Both the position numbers and the translations under genes were made by a program. Shown piece by piece: positions 36,591 through 45,370 of a DNA stretch of 64,000 nucleotides. The notes beneath the pieces were generated by a model. It was not told the origin of the DNA, did not search any database, and saw only the letters and a list, made by a program, of their open reading frames with translations. The DNA is from Acetobacteraceae bacterium (GTDB lineage: Bacteria > Pseudomonadota > Alphaproteobacteria > Acetobacterales > Acetobacteraceae). Position 1 is the stretch's first letter. The number at the start of each line of letters is the position of its first letter. Location: NCBI GenBank assembly GCA_003506895.1, contig DNXO01000091.1:103270-167269 (forward strand), given 5' to 3'.

Positions 36591-37856
36591 TCAGTCACCA
36601 TGCCCCAACTCAATCTCCTGCAGCACGAACACCAAAGTTCGCCCCCCCGCTCCCTCCGGCATCACTGACTGAGTGGCCTCCACCTCAACCCGAATCGCCG
36701 CTTCGTTGTCACCAGGAATCGCGACAGACAACATGAACGATCCTGGAGCAAGATCCCGCACTTCGGTCTGATCGCCAGCCCGCAACGTGATCTTTCCGCC
36801 AAGCGGCATCTCGTCCGGCACCCAGCCGTGCACCGCCACGCGTGTCACCGCCCGCTTCGGCTGAATGGTCAGTCCCACCTTGGTGCCAACCCACCGGTCG
36901 TGGTACATCCCGGTCAGCTTGCCATCCTGAACCCCATATCCGGTGATCGGCGCCCGTAGATTCTCCAGCACTTCTTCCAGGAACTTTCGCCCGCTCACCA
37001 CCTGGTTGGTCAGGTCCAGTTCCTTGTTCTGATAGTGCTCGATCCATGAGTCGCGCCTGGTCAGCCCCTCCTTCAGCTCTGTCACGTCGCTGGCCGTCAA
37101 TGGGTACCCAGGAACCAGGAACGCCGGCATTGGACGCTGCACATAGAACGTCGCATGTGGGGCGGCGATCTCCTCCTCCGGCCGCGTCTTGGTATAGAGG
37201 TAGATCGATATTGATTTGCGCGACAAATGCTTCTTGTTCTCCGGCAGCCGGATCTTCGGAAAGCCGTGCCAACTGATCTCACTCGTTTCGAAGATCACTG
37301 CCCGGTTGAAGATCGGCTCGAATGAACTGACCTTGTTGGTCTCCGGATGCCGCGGGTCGGAGTGCAGTTCGATGTTGCCACCCCATTCGGGGCGCCAGCC
37401 AGGGTTCAGATAGATCAGCAGGTTCAACCGGCGATAAGCACTCAGATCCTCCATCCGGTTGAAATCGACATGCGGGTCTAGCTCTTGTCCGTCACGATTT
37501 TCGTGCGTCCCGCCCCCGAAGAGAGCGGGATCGGGCAGCAGATCGGGGATACCGGTGACCGCCGACATCAGGTCCAGGAACGGCTGGGAGCAGAAACAAT
37601 CGTAGATGTCTTTATAGAACGGGCTGACTCTGGCCATCTTGGTCTCAACCGCCTTACCGCCGACGACCCCGAACTCATTGACCGCGTTCTCCGCCTTGAA
37701 CGACGGAAAATCGGCCAAAGCCTGCGCCGCCGCAGCTGGCGTAAGGAACCCGTCGATGCACAGGTGGCGGAACGGCTGCGCCCTATCGAACAGGCTACGG
37801 AGCTGTCCAGCCTGATTAGTCAGCAGCGGGTCAACGATCTCGTCTAGGTCGGCCAT
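36591..37856 (-). CDS. 2OG-Fe(II) oxygenase with C-terminal accessory domain
   Basis: The 421-residue protein has a prolyl-4-hydroxylase-like domain (about 1-240). LDPHVDFNRME holds the HxD pair, ISWHGFPKIR the distal His, and RKSISIYLYT the 2OG-binding Arg. After a linker comes a beta-rich C-terminal domain (about 310-421) ending RTLVFVLQEIEL. That ending recalls the end of the small protein at 28232. AAGGA lies ten bases before ATG 37856. An earlier ATG at 37916 lacks a ribosome-binding site. In glycan loci such oxygenases may hydroxylate a sugar, lipid or peptide acceptor. Confidence 0.75.
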   Translation of the reverse strand: MADLDEIVDPLLTNQAGQLRSLFDRAQPFRHLCIDGFLTPAAAAQALADFPSFKAENAVNEFGVVGGKAVETKMARVSPFYKDIYDCFCSQPFLDLMSAVTGIPDLLPDPALFGGGTHENRDGQELDPHVDFNRMEDLSAYRRLNLLIYLNPGWRPEWGGNIELHSDPRHPETNKVSSFEPIFNRAVIFETSEISWHGFPKIRLPENKKHLSRKSISIYLYTKTRPEEEIAAPHATFYVQRPMPAFLVPGYPLTASDVTELKEGLTRRDSWIEHYQNKELDLTNQVVSGRKFLEEVLENLRAPITGYGVQDGKLTGMYHDRWVGTKVGLTIQPKRAVTRVAVHGWVPDEMPLGGKITLRAGDQTEVRDLAPGSFMLSVAIPGDNEAAIRVEVEATQSVMPEGAGGRTLVFVLQEIELGHGD

Positions 37857-37955
37857 GGCGTATTTATCCTTCGGCGGAATCTGGGGAGGAGCCGCGACAT
37901 TCTCGATCCGCGCCATTTCGCACGTTGGAGGCGAAATGGGAAGAACCGTTACCTG

Positions 37956-39434
37956 TTACGACAGCATGATTGTATCCTGCGGCGCACGCCCAGTATCGGG
38001 TGCGCCAGCGCTCGCGGTATCTTCCTTGGCATCGCTGCTGAGCCTGTATCCGAACCGCCGCAGATTAGCTCCCATAATGGCCTCCATCAACTCGATCTCC
38101 GCTGGCGAAAAGACCCTGGCATATTTCCCTATCTCGCCGGTCTGCCTCGGCTTGTCCGGCCCCCGCTCGGCGATGGGCATATTCTCCAGCACCGTCTTCG
38201 CGACCAGCGCATCCAGTTGCTCGTCGGACACCGGCATCCCGATCCGGTCCAACGTCAGGCGGAACTCCGCTCGGGGGCTACGGCGCAACTTTTCGTAGTG
38301 CAACAGCAACCGTCGTTCGGGCGCATGGGCGTCGAAGGCCGACTGCACGATGTCGACCTGGAAATTCCAAAAATGCGAGTAAAACGCAATGGCATACAGG
38401 CGCAATTGTGGATCAGTCGTCTTTGCTAACTTCATCGACGCGAACGGCGAAAACCTGGACTTCATCACGTCGCGCCCGTCGCGCATCAGGAAAATCATGA
38501 AGGACCCCGGAAACGCCTGCATGACGACATCGGCGGCATGCGAATCGTTTGGCATCTTGAATGCGACTTTTTTGTAGTGAATGAACCCCCACTCGTTCAC
38601 GACGTGCCGGAAGACCGTTTCTTTCAAGAGGCTGAGATACATCTTCCGGTTCTGCGGGCTCCAGATCTGGTTCTCCTGCCGTTCGTATATGAACTCCCGC
38701 TCAAACGGGGCGATCACCGACACATCATCCCTGACGCTGGCGCCGGTTTCGAAATTTATGCCGCTTTCGAAATACCCGGCTTTGTTCGCCAAATCGTAGA
38801 ATCGTTCCGCGATCCAGCTAATCGGCGCGAACATCTTGCCGACGCCTGGCTCGTCCATAGGTCGCACTTGGCCGTTCCAGCACAGGATATCATTGGCAAG
38901 CCACGTGCTGCCGGAGCGGGCGGTCGAAAAGATCCATATGCTGTTGCTCTCCAGCATACGAACCAACCGGTCCTTCTGGACATAGAACACCCGCACGAAA
39001 AATCGTGGCGTTTCCAGGCCGCCCGAAACCAGCCGAGCCGTTAGTGTTAGAACATTGGTATCGTCGAACAGGATCTGCGTTGGGACGATGAATTGATGTC
39101 TCTGCGTAAAATTCCGAAATACTTTGCTGTCTATGACCTCACCCCTCAGCAGCAGCGTGACCTCAAATATGTAGTCAGGGTGCTCAGGAAAAAACGGCGC
39201 CAGCAGGTCGACTGCCAGTTCGCTGAAGTCGCCCCGCGTGCGGGCCGGGAGGTCGAGCAGCGTCGGCACCAGTAGGTCTGCGGACTGTTTGAACCCCCAC
39301 GTCCTGGGGGCTGGGCCGCCGTCCAGATCGGCGGACCTAACTTCTACCCATACATCCCGAGATGGCGGAGGAGCCGCCGTATCGTGATCTAAGGGTCTGA
39401 TCCGAATCAGCTTCGGTTCATCAACGACATCCAT
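37956..39434 (-). CDS. Sulfotransferase with N-terminal beta-rich domain
   Basis: The 492-residue protein has a PAPS-dependent sulfotransferase domain in its C-terminal two thirds. IWIFSTARSGSTWLANDI (near 172) is the 5'-phosphosulfate loop and FMIFLMRDGRDVMKSRFS the 3'-phosphate site. DRIGMPVSDEQLDALVAKT lies near the end. An N-terminal region of about 165 residues has no family I can name and looks beta-rich. AGAGG six bases before ATG 39434 supports that start, although the frame is open to 39728. It would sulfate a hydroxyl, possibly one made by the hydroxylase encoded 100 bp downstream. No PAPS-synthesis gene is nearby. Confidence 0.82.
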   Translation of the reverse strand: MDVVDEPKLIRIRPLDHDTAAPPPSRDVWVEVRSADLDGGPAPRTWGFKQSADLLVPTLLDLPARTRGDFSELAVDLLAPFFPEHPDYIFEVTLLLRGEVIDSKVFRNFTQRHQFIVPTQILFDDTNVLTLTARLVSGGLETPRFFVRVFYVQKDRLVRMLESNSIWIFSTARSGSTWLANDILCWNGQVRPMDEPGVGKMFAPISWIAERFYDLANKAGYFESGINFETGASVRDDVSVIAPFEREFIYERQENQIWSPQNRKMYLSLLKETVFRHVVNEWGFIHYKKVAFKMPNDSHAADVVMQAFPGSFMIFLMRDGRDVMKSRFSPFASMKLAKTTDPQLRLYAIAFYSHFWNFQVDIVQSAFDAHAPERRLLLHYEKLRRSPRAEFRLTLDRIGMPVSDEQLDALVAKTVLENMPIAERGPDKPRQTGEIGKYARVFSPAEIELMEAIMGANLRRFGYRLSSDAKEDTASAGAPDTGRAPQDTIMLS

Positions 39435-39679
39435 CAAATACCTCTCACGCACCGTAGCCAGATCTGTCTCAGGGGGTCCAGCCCATGAACACCGGAACAG
39501 GCCAAAGCGAGGCACCGCCGAACGAAATTGCCCCCCGCTGAGGCTGCGTAGCAGGTCACCCAACCGATTGAAATAGATTCTTCGGCAAACCCTCGACGCC
39601 GCCCATCCATTTTCTGGCGCCGCAGCGCGTATCTGCACTAAATAGCATCTAGACACGATACGATGGAGCAACCTGTTCG

Positions 39680-42600
39680 ATGAACGAATGGACCGACCGG
39701 AACGCGGCACGACATAGTGGCATGGCACGTGAACTGCCGTCCGCAGACATCCCGTTCCATCGCGCCATGATTGGTAAGCGGCCTCTAAGCCTGCCAGCGC
39801 GGGAACTTCTCAAGCTGCCCGGAAAGAAATGGATCACCTGGGCGGTGTTCGATGCTGACTGGTATCGCGCCACCTACCTAGCCGACACCGCCCCCCTCGT
39901 TGGCGCCCTACCCGACAGGGTTCTAGAATTCTACCTCGAGACCGGCCAATCCCTCTACCACTCCCCCAACATGCTGTTCGACGAGGACTGGCACCGCCGC
40001 GCTTACCCCGCCATCGCCGCCTTGGTTCAGACTGGAAAATACCCCTCCGCCTTCGACGCCTACTGCCGCGGCGGCTGCCTCGATCGATCCCCGCACTGGC
40101 TGTTCGACGAAGCCGAGTACCGCCGCCGCAACCCCGACCTGACGGATGCAGTCCTGGCGGAACGGGGGCTGGTCAACGGCTACGACCATTACCTATGGCG
40201 TGGAAGCGCAGAGGGCCGCATCGCCCACATGCTGTTCGATCCATCCGTTTACCTCGCCCATCTCCCGCCGGCCGAGGCCGATGCCGCCTCGACGGACGGG
40301 CCGTTCCGCCACTACCTGCAACGGCTTGATCGGCGGGCGCCAGAGGTGCCCACGTCGCTATACTTCGATCCCACCTGGTACCGGCAACGCTATCCCGAGG
40401 TGGCCGACGCGATTGACCGCGGCACCTGGCGATGCGCGCTGGAACATTACCTGTGCAACGACACACCCACCGCGTTCGATCCCAACCCGGCATTTTCCGA
40501 GGCATACTACGTCGCACACACCCCCAACGTCGCTGGGATGATCGAGCATAGGCACTTCCGCAACGGCTACGCCCATTTCCTCCGCCACGGCTTGGCCGAG
40601 GGACGATCGCCGAGCGAACCAATCGATCTGGCCTGGTATGCGAAGCAGGAGACCGTGCGGCAAGAGATCGACGAAGGATCTGTATCCGACGCCTTCGCCC
40701 ACTGGCTGACCATAGGCCAACTCCAGGGCTTGCGTTCGGCACCATTGCCGCAACAGCCGATCACCGAGGCACAGGCCAAAGCGCTCTTTCGCGAGCGAGC
40801 GCGTTTGGTTTCGGTATCATCCAGTCGAATGGGGTTGAATTTCCGAACGGCCTCTGAACCGGCGCTTAGTGTCATCATGGTTCTACACAACCAGTTCGAT
40901 CTGACCATGATGGCGCTCAGTTCGTTGCGAACGAACTACCCCGGCGATATCCAACTGATCCTGGTCGATTCCGGGTCAAATGATGAGACCAAATATATTG
41001 AGAGTCGCGTCCACGGCGCGCACCATCTGCGGTTCGATAGCAACATCGGATATCTGCGCGGCTGCAACGCGGCTTTGACAATCGCCTCTGCCGACGTGGT
41101 CGTGTACCTTCACAACGATATCGAGCTCGGGCCCGGTGCAATAGCGGCCGCACTGCACCGACTGACGACTAATTCGACCGTTGGCGCTGTCGGCGGTATG
41201 ATTCTTAGGACCCATAACGTCCTTCAGGAGGCCGGGAGCATCGTTTGGTGCGACGGTTCGACCCAGGGATACATGCGTGACGCTTCACCGCTGGCGCCCG
41301 AAGCAAATTTCGTCCGTGACGTCGATTTTTGCTCGGGCGTCTTCCTGATGGCACGCCGCGAGTTGTTGTTCAGGCTGGGTGGTTTTGATGAAGCCTTTGC
41401 CCCAGCCTACTACGAAGACGTCGATCTTTGCTTCCGCATTACGCAGGCTGGATACCGAGTTGTTTATGATCCAGCGGTGGTCGTTCATCACGTGGAGTAC
41501 GGAAGCGCCACCGACAGCCACGCCGCTGAGACGGAGATGCGTCGAGCTCACCAAATCTTTGCGCTGAAGCACGTTGGTGAGCTTGCCAATCGTCGTGCTC
41601 GCGGCGGTGGCGTTGAGGTGTTTGCCCGTATGACCGACGCCTCGCGAAGGCGGGTGCTTTTCATGGAGGACACTGTCCCGCTTCGTATGATCGGGTCCGG
41701 TTTCATAAGATCAAACGACCTTGTGACAGTAATGGCTTCGATGGGCTATGAGATAACCATTTATCCACTCAATGGCTGCGCCTTCGATCTATCCACGGTT
41801 TATGCCGACATGCCTGATAACGTTGAGGTAATGTACAATCATTCCATCGAAAGACTGCAAGAATTCCTGGCGGCGCGGCAGGACTACTATAACGTAATAT
41901 GGATTGCCCGGACTCACAATCTGGAGGCGGTTCGGCCCATTCTTGAACGAGTTGCAGGCGCTTCGGGCAACCGACCGCGCGTGGTACTCGACACCGAGGC
42001 GATTGCCTCGTTTCGTGACCTCGAGCGGGCGGCGCTTGCGGGGCAGACCTTCGACGCTGACGTTGCTATCAGGCAGGAACTCTCCAACGGGCCTTTCTGC
42101 GACGAAATTGTCGCAGTCACCGAATCAGAGGCCGCGGCGGTTCGCGAGATTGGCCTCGTCAACGTCGCCGTGATCGGTCATATGCGGGCGCTTAACCCGA
42201 CGCCACGGCCAGTCGCTGAGCGAACAGGAATGCTGTTTGTCGGGGCGATTCATCGGATGGACAGTCCAAACTACGACGGTCTGTGCTGGTTCATTGATGA
42301 AGTTCTGCCGCTCGTTGACAAGCAACTCGGATGGCGGACCCGGCTGACCGTAGTCGGCTACACAAGTGCGGATGTTAGTTTGGACCGGTTCCGCGACCAT
42401 CCCCGGGTGACTTTGCGCGGCAGAGTTTCGAACCTTGCGTCACTCTACGACTCGCATCGTTTATTCGTTGCTCCAACCCGCATTGCGGCTGGCACACCCT
42501 ACAAAATCTGCGAGGCGGCCTCATTCGGACTGCCGGTGGTAGCGACGAGGCTGTTGCGCACGCAGCTTGGCTGGGTAGATGATCAAGAGCTGTTGACAGC

Positions 42601-42838
42601 CGAGGCTGCCGATCCCGCTGCGTTTGCCAAGCAGGTCGTTACACTCCACACCGATGACGCCGTGTGGCAAAGGTTGCGAAGCGGTGCCCTGGAGCGATTG
42701 CGGTTGGAGAATAGCCGCTCTAGCTACGAAGCAGCAATTGAGAGCGTCCTGGGCTTACCTCAGATCGCTAACCCACTGTATTCACCGGATACCAGGGAAT
42801 CGCTGGCGGGTAAGGTGCCACGATCCGGGGTCGCTTAA
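39680..42838 (+). CDS. Giant glycosyltransferase (GT2 + GT4-like) with WY-repeat N-terminus
   Basis: The 1052-residue protein begins with about six degenerate repeats (residues 45-390). They have the form FDxxWYxxxYPxVAxA...HYxxxGxxEGR, for example LYFDPTWYRQRYPEVADAID and HFLRHGLAEGRSPSE. The GT2 domain (about 395-625) has LSVIMVLHNQFDL, ILVDSGSNDE, VVYLHNDIEL and YYEDVDLCFRI. The GT4-like module (about 650-1052) opens with VLFMEDTVPLRMIGSGF and ends with VAPTRIAAGTPYKICEAASF. The DTVP opening matches YFIDDTVP of the 28723 enzyme. It diverges from the sulfotransferase gene across 245 bp that probably hold both promoters. Confidence 0.85.
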   Translation: MNEWTDRNAARHSGMARELPSADIPFHRAMIGKRPLSLPARELLKLPGKKWITWAVFDADWYRATYLADTAPLVGALPDRVLEFYLETGQSLYHSPNMLFDEDWHRRAYPAIAALVQTGKYPSAFDAYCRGGCLDRSPHWLFDEAEYRRRNPDLTDAVLAERGLVNGYDHYLWRGSAEGRIAHMLFDPSVYLAHLPPAEADAASTDGPFRHYLQRLDRRAPEVPTSLYFDPTWYRQRYPEVADAIDRGTWRCALEHYLCNDTPTAFDPNPAFSEAYYVAHTPNVAGMIEHRHFRNGYAHFLRHGLAEGRSPSEPIDLAWYAKQETVRQEIDEGSVSDAFAHWLTIGQLQGLRSAPLPQQPITEAQAKALFRERARLVSVSSSRMGLNFRTASEPALSVIMVLHNQFDLTMMALSSLRTNYPGDIQLILVDSGSNDETKYIESRVHGAHHLRFDSNIGYLRGCNAALTIASADVVVYLHNDIELGPGAIAAALHRLTTNSTVGAVGGMILRTHNVLQEAGSIVWCDGSTQGYMRDASPLAPEANFVRDVDFCSGVFLMARRELLFRLGGFDEAFAPAYYEDVDLCFRITQAGYRVVYDPAVVVHHVEYGSATDSHAAETEMRRAHQIFALKHVGELANRRARGGGVEVFARMTDASRRRVLFMEDTVPLRMIGSGFIRSNDLVTVMASMGYEITIYPLNGCAFDLSTVYADMPDNVEVMYNHSIERLQEFLAARQDYYNVIWIARTHNLEAVRPILERVAGASGNRPRVVLDTEAIASFRDLERAALAGQTFDADVAIRQELSNGPFCDEIVAVTESEAAAVREIGLVNVAVIGHMRALNPTPRPVAERTGMLFVGAIHRMDSPNYDGLCWFIDEVLPLVDKQLGWRTRLTVVGYTSADVSLDRFRDHPRVTLRGRVSNLASLYDSHRLFVAPTRIAAGTPYKICEAASFGLPVVATRLLRTQLGWVDDQELLTAEAADPAAFAKQVVTLHTDDAVWQRLRSGALERLRLENSRSSYEAAIESVLGLPQIANPLYSPDTRESLAGKVPRSGVA

Positions 42839-42995
42839 GGTTCGGTGATCGATGCCCGAAATGAGTCCACCGCGCTCACCGGCAGTTGAGATACGCCTCC
42901 GCTTAAGCCTCGGCCCCCCCATCGCTGGTCGTCGAAAATATGTTCCGTCGCGCTTATGGAATGTTCGAGCCCGCCCTAATCGAGACCGCAGCTTA

Positions 42996-43861
42996 GAGGG
43001 TGTTATGTACTTTTTCTGAGACGCGGTCTAATGGAGTCGGATGACCCATGATCGTAAGTCCTACCCGTCCGATGTCTCCGACGACGAATGGTCGTTGGTA
43101 GTTCCATACCTGACGCTGATGACCGAGGAGGCGCCGCAGCGGGATTATCCGCTGCGAGAACTCTTCAATGGCCTCCGCTATGTGGTTCGTCATGGCATCG
43201 CCTGGCGGGCAATGTCGAATGATCTGCCGCCGTGGTCGGCGGTTTACCAGCAAACGCAACGCTGGCTGGCTGGCTGCGGGCTGTTTCGAGACTTTGGCGC
43301 AAGATCTGCGGGCCGTGCTGCGGATGGCGGCAGGACGCCCAGGTGACCCAACCGCCGCGGTGATCGACAGCCGCACGCTCCGGTCCACGCCAGGAAGCGG
43401 CGCCCGTGCTGGGTATGATGGAGCCAAGCGCAAGCGTGGCTCGAAGGTGCATATGGCCGTCGATACGCTGGGCCATCTGCTAGCCCTGCATGTCACGCCT
43501 GCCGATGTCGGGGATCGCGAGGAAGTCGGCCGTCTCGCCGAGGCTGTCCAGGACGTCACCGGTGAGAACGTGACCTTGGCTTATGTCGACCAGGGCTATA
43601 CCGGCGAAAACGCGGCGGCTGCCGCCCGCGCACAGGGTATCGAGTTGCAGGTGGTGAAATTGCCCGAGGCGAAGCGTGGCTTTGTTCTGTTGCCAAGACG
43701 CTGGGTCGTCGAGCGATCGTTTGGTTGGGCAACCAGATTTCGCCGATTGGTCAAGGATTATGAAGTATATGCTTCCACTCTCGCCGGGCTGCATATAGTA
43801 GTGTTCGTATGCCTCATGTTAGCAGGGGCCGCTGACTTCATGCAGAGTGCATAACACGCTC
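42996..43861 (+). mobile_element. IS5-family insertion sequence (IS427/IS1031-like)
   Basis: Terminal inverted repeats GAGGGTGTTATG (42996-43007) and CATAACACGCTC (43850-43861) match at 11 of 12 positions and continue with scattered matches inward. A TA dinucleotide on each side (42994-42995 and 43862-43863) fits the target duplication of this group. The 866-bp length is normal for a complete copy. It sits between the giant glycosyltransferase and the flagellar side genes. Confidence 0.85.
43041..43854 (+). pseudogene. IS5-family transposase split in two frames
   Basis: The first frame (43041-43346) encodes the N-terminal domain (YPSDVSDDEWSLVVPYL, FNGLRYVVRHGIAWR). The second continues from about 43270 to 43854 with the DDE domain. 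Catalytic residues are intact: VIDSRTL (D), AYVDQGYTG (D) and RRWVVERSFGW (E). The frames join in the run TGGCTGGCTGGCTG. Removing one TGGC unit restores a continuous RWLAAGCFETLAQDL. This is either a slippage expansion that broke the gene or a programmed +1 shift; many relatives do express two overlapping frames. Confidence 0.75.
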
Positions 43862-44114
43862 TAGTTAAGAAGAGTTCGCGCGAGCAGTCGTGCGAATTCT
43901 CGCAGCGCCCGGATAGAATTGATCACCTGCGGCGGGCCACGGGGCGGATTGTCGCCGACCAGAAACATCCCGTGGAACGCTCTTGGCGGCGGCGGTGAAC
44001 ATTTTCGAAAACGCGGCGAAAAGAGAGGTGGCAGTCGATCTTATCACGTCTCGATTCCGTCTCGGAGGCGGATCGCTTCGCAATCCTTACCTCTAAAATC
44101 GCGGTTTTTGGTAA

Positions 44115-44360
44115 CTACTTGCGGCTGGCGTTCGCCGTCTCGCGGCTGTCGGCGGTACGGGCCACGGACGCCTGATCACAACTCCGGTAACCAAAAATCC
44201 CGTGATAGATCTCCGAGAAAACCGTCCCGGTGTGGTACTGCTGGTTCGGGAATGCGTGCGTGCCGTATTGGGGATCAGTGGTGGTATATCCACCCACTGC
44301 AAAAGCCGTGCCCATCCCAAGGCTCATAACGGCGAAGGCGGCAAGAAGCATCTTCTTCAT
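44115..44360 (-). CDS. Small secreted protein of unknown function
   Basis: The 81-residue product has a clear signal peptide (KKMLLAAFAVMSLGMGTAFA, cleavage near 22). A Gly/Tyr/His-rich mature part follows, TTTDPQYGTHAFPNQQYHTG then FSEIYHGIFGYRS. No family is recognised. It sits between the IS5 element and flgD on the flgD strand. I use the inner ATG at 44360 because it puts Lys-Lys directly before the hydrophobic core; the frame runs to 44393. Confidence 0.5.
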   Translation of the reverse strand: MKKMLLAAFAVMSLGMGTAFAVGGYTTTDPQYGTHAFPNQQYHTGTVFSEIYHGIFGYRSCDQASVARTADSRETANASRK

Positions 44361-44673
44361 CGATGGTTTCCATATTCTGTCGAGCACGGTCATGCGCTTC
44401 GTCAGACAGATGCTACGTCGGGCAGGGGTTGGTAATGCTGCATCGCAGCATAGGAATTATGCGTTATCCGATGAAATCGCCGCCGCGGTCAATCGCCGGC
44501 CTTGGTGGATATGAAAAATATACCCTCGGAGATACACAACAGCTTCCCCGCGTCGCCACCTTCCGCCACATCGCACTCCCCCCGCGCTGGATGCGTCACC
44601 TGCAACCGGTGCCACCAACGCGTCAGGTGCTCGGCGATGGCTATGGTGCCCACTCGATACACCCGGCCCGTGG
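44361..44673. other. Gap between the small secreted protein and flgD
   Basis: About 310 bases without a firmly supported gene. On the minus strand, 20 nt after the flgD stop, a 54-codon frame (44489-44653, GTG start, containing EHLTRWWHRLQVTHPARGEC) could be a small operon-distal gene. It lacks a good ribosome-binding site and similarity I recognise, so I do not call it. Confidence 0.4.
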
Positions 44674-45348
44674 CTAATTCCCCACGGACTGCACAGCGCT
44701 GAACGGCAGGGTCAGTCCGCCCATCTGCACCTCCACCGTCCCGCTGTTGTTCTGGACCGCGGTGGCCGTGGCGGTCACCGTGAACGGGACGTTGGATGAC
44801 GAGCCATTCGCCCCCAGGGTCGTGACCGTAACGGTGTAGGCCCCGTCGGGCATCGTCGTGCCGGTTGCGCTCTGACCGTTCCATTTCCAGTTATTGGCCC
44901 CGGCGGTGCTCGTCAGCGTCGCCGTCTGCACCTGGGTACCCGCGCTGTTGTAGACCGCGATCCCGACCGGCTCCGCGGTGGCGGTGTTGAAGTTGACCTC
45001 GCCAGTGCTGTTTTGCAACGACAGTTGTGTGCTGGCGACCGTTACCGGCTTGCCGATCAACGACGCCGATTGTTCGATCTGGCTGGCCTGGGTTAACTGG
45101 ATAAGCTGTGTCAGGTCGCTGTTGGTGCTGATCTGCTGCTCCACGCTGGTGAATTGCACCAGTTCGCTGGTGAACTGATTCGAATCGAGCGGCGTGGTCG
45201 GGTCCTGGTTCTGTAGCTGCGTCATCAGCAGCGACAGGAAGTTGGAGAAATTATTGCTAAGACTGCCGAGCGCCGAGGTGCCGACCTGCGAGATGGCAGA
45301 GCCCGACGATGACGACGTGGTGGACGATGGCGAAACAGTCCCGGACAT
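44674..45348 (-). CDS. flgD: Flagellar hook capping/assembly protein FlgD
   Basis: This 224-residue protein caps the growing flagellar hook. The N-terminal FLSLLMTQLQNQDPTTPLDS and QFTSELVQFTSVEQQ are the family hallmark. The C-terminal half holds the FlgD Ig/tudor-like region with WNGQSATGTTMPDGAYTVTV. AGGAG lies eight bases before the ATG. It follows fliK by 22 bp on the same strand, so the two are one operon under the sigma-54-type promoter upstream of fliK. Confidence 0.93.
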   Translation of the reverse strand: MSGTVSPSSTTSSSSGSAISQVGTSALGSLSNNFSNFLSLLMTQLQNQDPTTPLDSNQFTSELVQFTSVEQQISTNSDLTQLIQLTQASQIEQSASLIGKPVTVASTQLSLQNSTGEVNFNTATAEPVGIAVYNSAGTQVQTATLTSTAGANNWKWNGQSATGTTMPDGAYTVTVTTLGANGSSSNVPFTVTATATAVQNNSGTVEVQMGGLTLPFSAVQSVGN

Positions 45349-45370
45349 TGATAACGCTCCTGTTGAATGG

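Noticed and set aside
44489..44653. 54-codon frame downstream of flgD on the same strand
   Set aside because: Position suits an operon gene, but there is no clear ribosome-binding site or recognisable family; kept only as a note in the gap entry.
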